Source: SABI01 sp963678555 (GTDB lineage: Bacteria; Spirochaetota; Spirochaetia; Sphaerochaetales; Sphaerochaetaceae). Taken from it: DNA of 64,000 bases. This document shows positions 8,541 to 17,140 of this stretch, piece after piece. The DNA lies in contig CAXXJA010000002.1 in NCBI GenBank assembly GCA_963678555.2, positions 620,001-684,000 of the forward strand, in the 5' to 3' direction. The position numbers and the translations under genes are program-made. The notes below the pieces were generated by a model. The model saw only the letters and a list, made by a program, of their open reading frames with translations, did not search any database and was not told the origin of the DNA. Positions within the stretch are counted from its first letter, which is position 1; every line of letters starts with the position of its first letter.

Positions 8541-9218
8541 GAATACAACAGCTGCGATCGTTGTAGTGATTCCCATGAAGAAGATCGCAACAGAGGAGAG
8601 TGCGCCGTCTATCTCACTGTACGCAAAAGCCCTGGTAGTACCGATGACGTGGGCGGAAATGCCGAAACTGAGGCCGCGGATCACCGGGTCCTCTATCCTG
8701 AAAAGTCTGATGAGCAGGGGATTGAGCAGGACGCCTGCGAACCCGGTGATATACACCCCGAGGATTGAGATGGAAACATCTCCCTTCAGGAGTTTTCCCA
8801 GCTCTATCGCTATGGCTGTTGTCACCGACTTCGGTACGAGCGACATGCTCGTGAAATCAGACAGGCCGAAGAGCTTTCCCAGGATCATCACACTCGCCAG
8901 GTTCGTTACAGCCCCGACGACGGTACCGACAAGAATCGGTATCGCATATGTTCTGAGAACCGGAAGATTGAGGTAGATGGAGTAGGCAAGAGCAATCGTT
9001 GCAGGGACTATCATGAACTGCAGAGCCGCAGTGCTTGCCATATAGTTCTCAAGTCTGATATCAAGCAGCCAAATGACGATGAGGATCATGACGGCAGTGA
9101 GTATCACTTCGTTCACAAGAGGATTCGCGAGCTTGCGTGCGATGGACCGGGACATGAGGAACAGGAACACGGTGACTGAAACTCCGAAGAACGGATTCAT
9201 TGATATCTGTTCGATCAT
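8535..9218 (-). CDS. lrgB: LrgB-family membrane protein (antiholin-like partner)
   Basis: A 227-residue polytopic membrane protein. The family signature is visible as SLVPKSVTTAIAIELGKLL, then DPVIRGLSFGISAHVIGTTRA. LrgAB/CidAB pairs modulate murein hydrolase activity and, in some species, pyruvate or metabolite export. The start overlaps the end of lrgA by 4 bases (ATGA), with AGGAG upstream, so the two are translationally coupled. It lies next to the 2-oxoacid dehydrogenase operon but on the opposite strand. Confidence 0.88.
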   Translation of the reverse strand: MIEQISMNPFFGVSVTVFLFLMSRSIARKLANPLVNEVILTAVMILIVIWLLDIRLENYMASTAALQFMIVPATIALAYSIYLNLPVLRTYAIPILVGTVVGAVTNLASVMILGKLFGLSDFTSMSLVPKSVTTAIAIELGKLLKGDVSISILGVYITGFAGVLLNPLLIRLFRIEDPVIRGLSFGISAHVIGTTRAFAYSEIDGALSSVAIFFMGITTTIAAVVFL

Positions 9219-9574
9219 ACCTGTTTTCTCCTCATGATCCGCACAGTCACCATGATTGATAAGGCGCTGACACTGAAGGTGATCAGCATAGCAAGGGTCG
9301 ATACGATAATGATGGGTATGAGTTCATCTCCCGCCTCAGAGGCCGCTTTCACCATCGATACCACGGGTGTGACGAAAAAGAGTGCCATGACCTGTATGAG
9401 AAATGTTGATACCTCTCTGATTCGTTCCTTCTTCAGTACTCCAAACAGGAGGAGGAGAAAGAGGATCACCATGGAGAGGATAGAAGAGGGGAGAGCGACC
9501 GGTGACCAGAAAGAGATCGCTATGCCGGCCAGAGCAATAAGTGAATAGATCAGGACCTGAGTGAGTATCTTCAT
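9215..9574 (-). CDS. lrgA: LrgA/CidA-family holin-like protein
   Basis: A 119-residue membrane protein with about four hydrophobic segments and the family's LPSSILSMVILFLLLLFGVLKKERI pattern (P-S-S/G-I after the second segment). It is a holin-like component paired with LrgB. There is no Shine-Dalgarno; a -10 box ends 8 nt before the ATG, so the mRNA is probably leaderless. The gene diverges from the DeoR-led operon. Confidence 0.85.
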   Translation of the reverse strand: MKILTQVLIYSLIALAGIAISFWSPVALPSSILSMVILFLLLLFGVLKKERIREVSTFLIQVMALFFVTPVVSMVKAASEAGDELIPIIIVSTLAMLITFSVSALSIMVTVRIMRRKQV

Positions 9575-9582
9575 ATACTCAG

Positions 9583-9611
9583 GTTATAAAGGAAAGGAGC
9601 TGTTTGTACAA
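9583..9611 (-). promoter_or_regulatory. Leaderless promoter of lrgAB
   Basis: Minus strand TTGTAC (9611-9606), exactly 17 bp, TATAAC (9588-9583), then 8 nt to the lrgA ATG at 9574. No ribosome-binding sequence fits in between. Confidence 0.6.
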
Positions 9612-9711
9612 CTGATGCTTCATCCCTGATTCCTGATTTCCCACGGTACGTTCATCCGACTGGTTATCGACACGGTGATACAAGTTTTTCTAAAAATAGT
9701 GTCTGTCTGAC

Positions 9712-9740
9712 TTGAAACTGAAAGTAAAGTGAAATATAAT
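9712..9740 (+). promoter_or_regulatory. Promoter of the DeoR/2-oxoacid dehydrogenase operon
   Basis: TTGAAA (9712-9717), 17-bp spacer, TATAAT (9735-9740): a near-consensus sigma-70-type promoter. The predicted start near 9747 gives a leader of about 37 nt before the DeoR gene. It is embedded in the phased GAAA repeats described separately. Confidence 0.75.
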
Positions 9741-9758
9741 CGAAAGCAATTAGAAACT
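9714..9758 (+). repeat. Phased GAAA operator repeats, 11-bp period
   Basis: GAAA occurs at 9720, 9731, 9742 and 9753, exactly 11 bp apart, with an extra GAAAC at 9714. The array covers the spacer, -10 box and start of transcription. DeoR-family sugar regulators typically bind tandem short repeats on one helix face, so this is the likely autoregulatory operator of the downstream DeoR protein. The repeats are visible; the binding is inferred. Confidence 0.6.
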
Positions 9759-9783
9759 GAATCAAAAAGGAAATGGAAGTTTA

Positions 9784-10539
9784 ATGGTGGGAATGTCGAG
9801 CAGAGAACAGGATATCCTCTCCCTTGTTGTCGCTGAAGGTCAGATTGCTGTTTCAGTACTGTCAGACCGACTCGGCGTTTCAGCTGTCACCATCCGAAGT
9901 GACCTCCGTTCCCTTGAAGCGAAGGGAATGATCCTTCGGTCTCATGGATCAGCCATGGCGGCCTACAATCCGTATTTTCTGGAAAAGCAGAACAGCAACA
10001 CTGAATACAAGAACCGCATCGCTCAGATTGCCGCAAGCATGGTGCATGACGGCGAAAAGATCATGATCACGAACGGGACCACCAGCGCCCTTATCGCAAA
10101 GTATCTGTACGACAGACGGGACATCCAAATCGTTACCAATTCAACACTTCTCCTGCCGTATATGCGTACGAATCCGAACATTTCACTTACCGTCGTCGGC
10201 GGAGAGTTCCGCCCCTCTGCCGAGGCGCTTGTCGGACCTATAGCTCTCGGTCAGCTGGAGCACTATCATGTGGGAATCACCTTTGCCGGTACTGACGGAT
10301 TCTCCGTCACTCACGGTTTTACCACACATCTGACAGAAAATGCGGAGATCGTCAGAAGGATGTGCGCACAAGGTGCCAAAAGAGTTATCGTCGCAGACTC
10401 TTCCAAGTTCGACCAGGTCGGTTTTGTCAGGATATTCAACCTCAGCGAAGTTGATGTGATTATCACAGATGACCGTCTGGCTGATTCAGCGCGCCATCGT
10501 ATAGAAGATTTGAACATAGAACTGCTGATTGCAGAATGA
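9784..10539 (+). CDS. DeoR-family transcriptional regulator
   Basis: A 251-residue repressor of sugar-phosphate type. The N-terminal winged helix is visible as REQDILSLV, then AVSVLSDRLGVSAVTIRSDL. The C-terminal DeoRC sensor has the sugar-phosphate isomerase-like motifs ITNGTTSALIA, NSTLLLPYM and VGGEFRPS, and ends in VIITDD. It heads an operon of seven metabolic genes on the same strand, 35 bp from the next gene. Its ligand is probably a phosphorylated sugar or polyol from that pathway. The start has only a weak Shine-Dalgarno (GGAAG 4 nt upstream). Confidence 0.9.
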   Translation: MVGMSSREQDILSLVVAEGQIAVSVLSDRLGVSAVTIRSDLRSLEAKGMILRSHGSAMAAYNPYFLEKQNSNTEYKNRIAQIAASMVHDGEKIMITNGTTSALIAKYLYDRRDIQIVTNSTLLLPYMRTNPNISLTVVGGEFRPSAEALVGPIALGQLEHYHVGITFAGTDGFSVTHGFTTHLTENAEIVRRMCAQGAKRVIVADSSKFDQVGFVRIFNLSEVDVIITDDRLADSARHRIEDLNIELLIAE

Positions 10540-10574
10540 GCATACGGTTGTATGAAAACCGAGGGAGATGAGAA

Positions 10575-11927
10575 ATGGCTACAGAGGTAGTGATGCCCAA
10601 ACAGGGGAACAGTGTAGAAGCATGTATTCTACTTGAATGGAAGGTGAAACCCGGAGATGCTGTTTCCCTAGGTGATATCATTTGTGAAGCGGAAACAGAC
10701 AAGTCCACCATCGAAGTTGAGTCGACTGCGGAGGGTACAGTGCTCGCCCTTCTGTGGAATGAAGGTGATGAGGTTCCTGTCATGCAGCCGATTCTTGCAC
10801 TCGGTGCTGCAGGCGAAGTCTATGATGCGGGGCCGGCACAGGTGGAAAAGCCTGAGGAACCTGTTTACGCAGAACAGTCAGTGCAACCGGTGAATCAACC
10901 GCAGATACCTGCACCTGCCTCCACAGAAGCGCCATCTCAGGCCTCATCAGCGTTCTCGGGCGGAGTGTCTCCGAGAGCGAAGAACAGGGCAGGGAGGGAA
11001 GGAATTTCCCTGGACAGCATCACACCCACCGGTCCGAAAGGACGGATCATTGAACGCGATGTGGCTGCAGCCGCGGCGCGCCCTGTATCCGTTTCCCCCG
11101 CTGCGCGTGCTCAGGCACAATCGACCGGAGTTTCCCTTCCTCCGAGGGGCAGCGGCATAGCAGGGCGGGTTCTCCTGAAGGATCTTCTTTCCGCCACCGC
11201 TACTGAGGAATCTGTTGCACAGATATCCGGCGGGACACGGGTGATTCCTGTCAAGGGAATACGGAAGGTGACCGCTCAGCGGATGAAGGAATCTCTTGAA
11301 ACGACAGCCCCGTTCACCCTCAATGCATATGCAGATGCCAGCGGTCTCCTCGCTCTGAGAAAGCGATGCAAACAGAGCAGTGACGAGCTGGGGCTTAATT
11401 CGGTAAACATACACGACATGGTGATGTTCGCAGTCTCCAGAACCCTCACTCGATACCCCTATATGAACGCTCACTTCTCACAGGCGGAGATCACACAATT
11501 CGATAACGTCCATCTCGGTTTTGCAGTCGATACTCCGAAGGGACTCCTGGTTCCGGTGGTTCCCTATGCCGAGCTGCGCTCCCTTAAGGAACTCAGTGAT
11601 GAATCGAAGCGTCTTGCGAGTAAGGCGATTGACGGAAAGGCTCAGATGGATGAACTCAGCGGATCCACCTTTACGGTGAGCAATCTCGGTTCTCTCGGCA
11701 TAGATACCTTCTCCCCGGTGATCAATATCCCTGAAGTTGCGATACTCGGTGTCGGGGAGATCGCTCTGAAACCGGTGGGAACCGGAGGAGAGGATGTCAG
11801 GTTCGTTCCCCATATCGGTCTCTCCCTCACCATCAATCACATGGCTGTTGACGGAGCTCCCGGAGCACGGTTCCTTAAAGCGCTGACGCAGAATATCGCA
11901 GACATCGAGCTTATGCTCGCCCTGTAA
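10575..11927 (+). CDS. 2-oxoacid dehydrogenase E2 (dihydrolipoyl acyltransferase)
   Basis: The core acyltransferase of a pyruvate-, acetoin- or branched-chain-type dehydrogenase complex, 450 residues. Domains: a lipoyl domain, residues 1-80, with K43 in ETDKSTIEV as the lipoylation site; a Pro/Gln-rich linker; a peripheral-subunit-binding domain at 131-167 (VSPRAKNRAG); a second, looser copy at 173-207 (VSPAARAQAQ); and the catalytic domain from about 222, with H422 and D426 in NHMAVDG. Family members usually read HRxxDG there, so the Met-Ala is a variant. The two binding-domain copies are unusual. GGGAGA precedes the start. The acyl substrate cannot be told from sequence. Confidence 0.9.
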   Translation: MATEVVMPKQGNSVEACILLEWKVKPGDAVSLGDIICEAETDKSTIEVESTAEGTVLALLWNEGDEVPVMQPILALGAAGEVYDAGPAQVEKPEEPVYAEQSVQPVNQPQIPAPASTEAPSQASSAFSGGVSPRAKNRAGREGISLDSITPTGPKGRIIERDVAAAAARPVSVSPAARAQAQSTGVSLPPRGSGIAGRVLLKDLLSATATEESVAQISGGTRVIPVKGIRKVTAQRMKESLETTAPFTLNAYADASGLLALRKRCKQSSDELGLNSVNIHDMVMFAVSRTLTRYPYMNAHFSQAEITQFDNVHLGFAVDTPKGLLVPVVPYAELRSLKELSDESKRLASKAIDGKAQMDELSGSTFTVSNLGSLGIDTFSPVINIPEVAILGVGEIALKPVGTGGEDVRFVPHIGLSLTINHMAVDGAPGARFLKALTQNIADIELMLAL

Positions 11928-11937
11928 GGAGGATCTC

Positions 11938-13281
11938 ATGTCACAGTATGACCTTATCGTTATCGGATCAGGACCCGGAGGCTACGAGGCGGCCCATAAG
12001 GCTGGAAGCCTTGGAAAGAAGGTCCTCCTCATTGAGCGCGATGCGCTCGGTGGTGTGTGTACCAACTGGGGGTGTATTCCGACAAAGAGCCTTCTTCATT
12101 CGGGAAAACTGTATGATCATGCCCTGAACTCTCAGTCGAAGGGAGTGATCACCTCTGATGTCTCCTTCGATCTCACTGCCGCCATGACATGGAAACAGGA
12201 GACGATAGCAACCCTGCAGAAGGGTATCGCCTACCTGATGAAGAGCGCCCATGTGGAGGTCCTGTTCGGTGAAGCTACCGGGAACAGAGACGGAAGTGTA
12301 ACCGTGGACGGACAGACCTACACAGCTGATGCCGTCATCATAGCAACCGGCTCTTCTTCAGCCATGATCCCGATTGAAGGGGTTCAGCTTGACCACGTGG
12401 TGACCAGTACCGGGATTCTTTCAATCGATCAGCTTCCCACTCACCTTGCAGTGATCGGCGGTGGAGTTATCGGAGTCGAGTTCGCCGCTCTCTTTTCTAT
12501 GCTCGGTGTTACGGTGAGCGTCATCGAAATGACCGACGAGATCATTCCGATGGCTGATAAGGAGATCGCTAAACTGCTCAGGCGTGAGATGAAAAGAGTC
12601 GATTTCCATCTCTCTTCCCGTGTGGTGAACATAGATGAGAAGCAAGTCTATTTCATCGGTAAAGACGGTTCTGAGAACTCGGTGGAGGCGGATCTCGTTC
12701 TCATGAGCACCGGAAGAGTTCCCAATACGGAACTTGCAGAGCAGATGGGAGTGTTCATCGACCGCAGGGCGGTTGTCGTGAATGAGGTTCTCAAGACCAA
12801 TATCCCGAACGTGTATGCGATCGGAGATGTGAACGGCAAGTCACTGCTTGCACACTCAGCGAGCAGAATGGCTGAGGTGGCTGTAAACAATCTCTATGGA
12901 GACGGATCACAGAGGATGCACTACGATGCGATCCCCTGGGCTGTCTACACTCAGCCTGAGGTCGCAGGATGCGGTCTAAGCGAGAGCGAAGCTCGCGCAC
13001 GCGGATACAACGTACAGAGCGCGACACAGCAGATGAGAAGCAACGGCAGGTTTCTTGCTGAGAACGGCAAGAAGGCCTCAGGCCTCTGCAAGGTGGTTGC
13101 TGACGGTGATACACGTGTCATCCTCGGTATCCAGATGATCGGTCCGTATGCATCGGAGATGATCCATGCAGCGGCTGTGATCATAGAGAGTGAACTGAGA
13201 GTTGATGAGATCGCTGAGGTGGTATTCCCCCATCCGAGCGTTTCGGAAGTTTTGAAGGAAACGATCCTCTCTCTCAGATAG
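11938..13281 (+). CDS. Dihydrolipoyl dehydrogenase (E3)
   Basis: The flavoprotein that reoxidises dihydrolipoamide of the neighbouring E2 with NAD+. At 447 residues it is of normal length without an N-terminal lipoyl domain. The FAD motif GSGPGG is at 11-15. The redox disulfide is C41/C46 in GGVCTNWGCIPTK. An NAD-binding GGGVIGVEFA follows in the middle. The C-terminal active-site His and Glu are in PHPSVSE. It begins 10 bp after the E2 stop with AAGGAGG upstream, so it belongs to the same operon and most likely serves this complex. Confidence 0.95.
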   Translation: MSQYDLIVIGSGPGGYEAAHKAGSLGKKVLLIERDALGGVCTNWGCIPTKSLLHSGKLYDHALNSQSKGVITSDVSFDLTAAMTWKQETIATLQKGIAYLMKSAHVEVLFGEATGNRDGSVTVDGQTYTADAVIIATGSSSAMIPIEGVQLDHVVTSTGILSIDQLPTHLAVIGGGVIGVEFAALFSMLGVTVSVIEMTDEIIPMADKEIAKLLRREMKRVDFHLSSRVVNIDEKQVYFIGKDGSENSVEADLVLMSTGRVPNTELAEQMGVFIDRRAVVVNEVLKTNIPNVYAIGDVNGKSLLAHSASRMAEVAVNNLYGDGSQRMHYDAIPWAVYTQPEVAGCGLSESEARARGYNVQSATQQMRSNGRFLAENGKKASGLCKVVADGDTRVILGIQMIGPYASEMIHAAAVIIESELRVDEIAEVVFPHPSVSEVLKETILSLR

Positions 13282-13334
13282 AGAGCAGGTCGGTTAGCGG
13301 AAGATACAATAATAAGATCCAAAAGAGGTATAGT

Positions 13335-15791
13335 ATGTCAAGGCAGATACAGATTGACCCGATTCAGGTGAGGAAGAGCGAACAGCTGAAACTCAAAGAC
13401 ATTCCTGTAAACCAGTACAAGAGTGACATCAAGACTGAGCTCAAGACCTATGGTGAGAAGCGGCTGAAGAAAGTCTACTACGATATGGTAGTCATCAGGG
13501 AATTCGAGACGATGCTTGATGCGATCAAGAAAGAGGGTGTGTATGAGGGGATTGCCTATAATCACAAAGGCCCGGCTCACCTTTCAATCGGACAGGAGAG
13601 TGCGGCTGTAGGACAGTCGATGAACCTGGACCCTGAGGACTTCATCTTCGGCTCTCACCGCTCTCACGGGGAGATTCTTGCCAAATGTCTGTCAGCCATC
13701 GATAAGATGGATGACAGTGACATTGAAACAATCATCCGTGAATTCATGGATGGTGACACCTACAAGGTGATCGATACCCATTTCAAGGGCAAGGATATCA
13801 AGGATACTGCAATCAATTTCATTATCTACGGTACTCTTGCGGAAATCTACGCGAAAGCTACCGGCTTCTCACGTGGACTCGGCGGTTCGATGCATACGTT
13901 CTTTGCTCCCTTCGGCTCGATGCCCAACAACGCGATTGTAGGAGGCAGCGGTACGATCGCCTTCGGAAGCGCCCTGTATAAGAAGGTGAACCGGAAGAAG
14001 GGAATTGTTATCGCCAATATCGGAGACGGTTCACTCGCCCGAGGACCCGTGTGGGAAGCGATGAACATGGCCGCAATGGATCAGTACAAGACACTCTGGG
14101 CTGAAAACAAGGGTGCTCCTCCCTACATGGTCAATGTGTTCAACAACTTCTATGGTATGGGAGGACAACCTGTCGGAGAAACAAGCGGTGTCGGCATCCA
14201 TGCCCGTATCGGAAGCGGGGTGAACGCAGACGGTATGCACGCCGAACGGGTTGACGGGTTCAATCCTCTTGCCGTGGCGGAGGCTACGGCTCGAAAGAAG
14301 GAACTCCTCCTGAGAGGTGACGGCCCTGTCCTGATGGATACCATCACCTACCGTTTCAGCGGACACTCTCCCTCCGATGCCATGACCTACAGAACGAAGG
14401 AAGAGGTTGACGCATTCCGTCATCAGGACCCGATCATCTCCTATGCTGCCTATCTTGTAGAGAATAAGGTCGCTACAGAAGACGAACTCGAAACGATGAG
14501 AAACGAGGTCCTTGTAAAGGTGAAACAGGCTCTTACCCTTACAGTTGATGAAAAGATCAGTCCCATGGTGGACGGTGATTTCATTGAATCTGTCATGTTC
14601 TCTGATGGACAGGTAGAAGCCTTCGATGAGAGTGAGCCTGAATTGCTTGAACCTCTCGAGAAGAATGCACGGGTGCAGCAGATAGCCCGCAGGAGCCGAT
14701 ATGCTTTTGATGAAAACGGTAAGGAACTGAGCGCCTCACGTCAGTACCAGTACCGGGATGCGGTGTTCGAGGCTATGGCCTATCGGTTTACGAAGGATCC
14801 CACTATGGTCGCATATGGTGAGGACCATCGTGACTGGGGCGGGGCGTTTGCCTGTTATCGTGGACTTACAGAACTCCTTCCCTACCACCGGTTCTTCAAT
14901 TCGCCAATCAGCGAATCGGGGATCGTGGGCAGTGGAGTAGGGTACGCCATGAGCGGAGGGCGGGCCGTTGTCGAACTGATGTACTGTGACTTCCTCGGCT
15001 GTGCAGGAGATGAGGTGTTCAACCAGATGCCGAAATGGCAGAGCATGTCGGCCGGTGCACTGAGAATGCCCCTTGTACTCAGGGTCTCGGTCGGCAACAA
15101 GTACGGTGCCCAGCACTCTCAGGAATGGACCAGTATGGTTGCTTCGGTGCCCGGCCTTAAGGCGATGTACCCTGCCACACCCTATGATGTGAAGGGTATG
15201 CTGAACTATGCTCTCAGAGGTACTGATCCGGTGGTGTTCTTCGAAAGTCAGAAGCTGTACGGTATCGGAGAACAGTTCGTCAAGGAAGGGGTGCCTGAAG
15301 GGTATTACGAGATCCCTGAAGGTGAACCCGTGGTACGGGTGGAAGGTAAGGACCTTACGCTTATCGCCCTCGGACCATCCCTGTACACCTGTATGGCAGC
15401 TGAAAAGAGACTGAGAGAAGAGTACGGAATCAGCACAGAAGTGATCGATCTGAGGTGGATCAATCCACTGAAGTACGAGCGTATCATAGAATCACTGAAA
15501 AAGACCGGTAAGACTATACTTGTCACAGACAGCAGCGAGAGAGGTTCGTACCTGCAGACGGTTGCCGCGAACATTTCACGCCTCGCCTTCGACTATCTTG
15601 ATGCGCCGCCGGTCGTTGTCGGCTCGAGGAACTGGATCACCCCCCCGGCAGAGATGGAGGAGATCTATTTCCCTCAGGTGGATTCAATCATAGATGCGCT
15701 TCACGAGCAGATCCTGCCGGTCGCGAACCGCAAGGTCGTGAGAAACATGAGTGACGGGGAATTTCTCCGGCAGTTGCAGAAGGGTGTATGA
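13335..15791 (+). CDS. 2-oxoacid dehydrogenase E1, fused alpha and beta subunits
   Basis: A thiamine-diphosphate decarboxylase component, 818 residues, with both halves in one chain. The alpha half runs to about residue 440. It includes HLSIGQES, the TPP motif GDGSLARG at 230 followed by NN at 270-271, and HSPSDAMTYRT. The beta half starts near 470 (YQYRDAVFEAMAYRF). It includes VAYGEDH with the catalytic Glu, and KYGAQHSQEW with the active-site His. Residues about 121-175 form an insertion compared with ordinary E1 alpha, between HGEILAKC and GFSRGLGGSMH. The nearest functional types are pyruvate, acetoin and branched-chain dehydrogenases; I cannot choose among them. AGAGG precedes the start. 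Confidence 0.88.
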   Translation: MSRQIQIDPIQVRKSEQLKLKDIPVNQYKSDIKTELKTYGEKRLKKVYYDMVVIREFETMLDAIKKEGVYEGIAYNHKGPAHLSIGQESAAVGQSMNLDPEDFIFGSHRSHGEILAKCLSAIDKMDDSDIETIIREFMDGDTYKVIDTHFKGKDIKDTAINFIIYGTLAEIYAKATGFSRGLGGSMHTFFAPFGSMPNNAIVGGSGTIAFGSALYKKVNRKKGIVIANIGDGSLARGPVWEAMNMAAMDQYKTLWAENKGAPPYMVNVFNNFYGMGGQPVGETSGVGIHARIGSGVNADGMHAERVDGFNPLAVAEATARKKELLLRGDGPVLMDTITYRFSGHSPSDAMTYRTKEEVDAFRHQDPIISYAAYLVENKVATEDELETMRNEVLVKVKQALTLTVDEKISPMVDGDFIESVMFSDGQVEAFDESEPELLEPLEKNARVQQIARRSRYAFDENGKELSASRQYQYRDAVFEAMAYRFTKDPTMVAYGEDHRDWGGAFACYRGLTELLPYHRFFNSPISESGIVGSGVGYAMSGGRAVVELMYCDFLGCAGDEVFNQMPKWQSMSAGALRMPLVLRVSVGNKYGAQHSQEWTSMVASVPGLKAMYPATPYDVKGMLNYALRGTDPVVFFESQKLYGIGEQFVKEGVPEGYYEIPEGEPVVRVEGKDLTLIALGPSLYTCMAAEKRLREEYGISTEVIDLRWINPLKYERIIESLKKTGKTILVTDSSERGSYLQTVAANISRLAFDYLDAPPVVVGSRNWITPPAEMEEIYFPQVDSIIDALHEQILPVANRKVVRNMSDGEFLRQLQKGV

Positions 15792-17140
15792 TGAACCTGC
15801 AGCACCTTGAAACGAACATCAACAGTCCCTCGTATGATACACGCATCAAAGCTGCACAGGAGATCAGAGAACTCCTCAGGAAGGGAACCGTCAGGTTCCC
15901 TTCTCTGACAGAAGTCAACAACCATGTGCACACAAGCTATTCATTCAGCCCCTATGAGCCAGCCGCTGCCGTATATATGGCGAAAAAGGCGGGTCTTTCC
16001 ATCGTAGGATCGGTCGATCATGACTCGATTTCCGCCTCTCTTGAGACGAAGAAGGTGGGGCAGCTGCTTTCCATAGCGGCGACAACAGGCTTTGAAGTGA
16101 GAGTATCCTTCCTTGATACCCCCTTTGCTGATAAAAACATCAATAATCCCGATTCTCCCGGTATCGTCTATATGGTCGTTCACGGAGTCAGGAGCAGTGC
16201 GATTGCCTCGGTAGAACAGTTCCTGGCACCGATACGGGAGGCAAGGATGAAACGTAACCGGCTCCAGGTCGCTTCACTCAACCGTATCCTCAGGGAAAAA
16301 GGGATCGATGAAATTGACTATGATTCCGAGGTGATCCCCATATCGAAGTGGACCGAGGGGGGAGAGATCACCGAACGTCACATTCTCTATGCCCTTGCTC
16401 TGAAGCTGCAGGGGATGATGGAACACCGAAGTGACCTTGTGAGGTTCCTGAGAGAAGACATGAAGATTGACGTGAGCGAGAGTATCAGGAACACACTTCT
16501 TGATGAGGTGAATCCTCACTACCTGTATGACCTTCTCGGTGTAATGAAAAGCGCCTTTCTCCCATCTTTTTTCATTCAACCTTCCGGCGATGAGATTCCC
16601 GATGTGAGGGATGTTGTGGATTTTGCACTCTCGATTGATGCAATCCCTGCGTACGCATACCTTGGAGACATCGAACAGAGTGTCACAGGAGATAAGAAGG
16701 CTCAGCGGTTCGAAGACGCCTTCCTTGATGAGCTGATCCCCTTCCTCGCACGGCTTGGATTCCCAGCGGTCACCTACATGCCGCCGAGGAATACCAGGGA
16801 GCAGATGGCACGCCTCCAGGGTCTGTGCAGAAAGCACAATCTTATGGAGATCAGCGGAGTCGATATCAACTCGTCCCGGCAGAGCTTTACCTGTCCCGAA
16901 CTTCTCGAACCCGAAGCAGTGCATCTGGTTGATTCAGCCTGGGCGCTCGTGGCTCATGAGATTCTTGTGGAACAGTCCTCCTCCTACGGCCTCTTTGCCC
17001 GGGACAACCCGCTGGGCTCCACACTCACTGAACGGATACAGATCTATAGTACGCTGGCACGGGCGATGGACCCGGGTGATACCGGCACTCTTGTAGAGAG
17101 TGCCTCGCACCTGCGTACAGAAGGAGAACCTGCTCTATGA
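15788..17140 (+). CDS. PHP-domain protein of unknown substrate
   Basis: A 450-residue protein with a polymerase-and-histidinol-phosphatase (PHP) metal site: NHVHTSYS with H46 and H48, and SVDHDS at 75-80. Such folds hydrolyse phosphoesters using two or three metals. It is longer than simple PHP phosphatases, and its central part (about 130-280) resembles nothing I recognise. The start overlaps the E1 stop (ATGATGA) and its own stop overlaps the next start (ATGA), so it is translationally coupled within the operon. It may be a sugar-phosphate phosphatase or a lyase of the pathway; this is inference only. Confidence 0.7.
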   Translation: MMNLQHLETNINSPSYDTRIKAAQEIRELLRKGTVRFPSLTEVNNHVHTSYSFSPYEPAAAVYMAKKAGLSIVGSVDHDSISASLETKKVGQLLSIAATTGFEVRVSFLDTPFADKNINNPDSPGIVYMVVHGVRSSAIASVEQFLAPIREARMKRNRLQVASLNRILREKGIDEIDYDSEVIPISKWTEGGEITERHILYALALKLQGMMEHRSDLVRFLREDMKIDVSESIRNTLLDEVNPHYLYDLLGVMKSAFLPSFFIQPSGDEIPDVRDVVDFALSIDAIPAYAYLGDIEQSVTGDKKAQRFEDAFLDELIPFLARLGFPAVTYMPPRNTREQMARLQGLCRKHNLMEISGVDINSSRQSFTCPELLEPEAVHLVDSAWALVAHEILVEQSSSYGLFARDNPLGSTLTERIQIYSTLARAMDPGDTGTLVESASHLRTEGEPAL

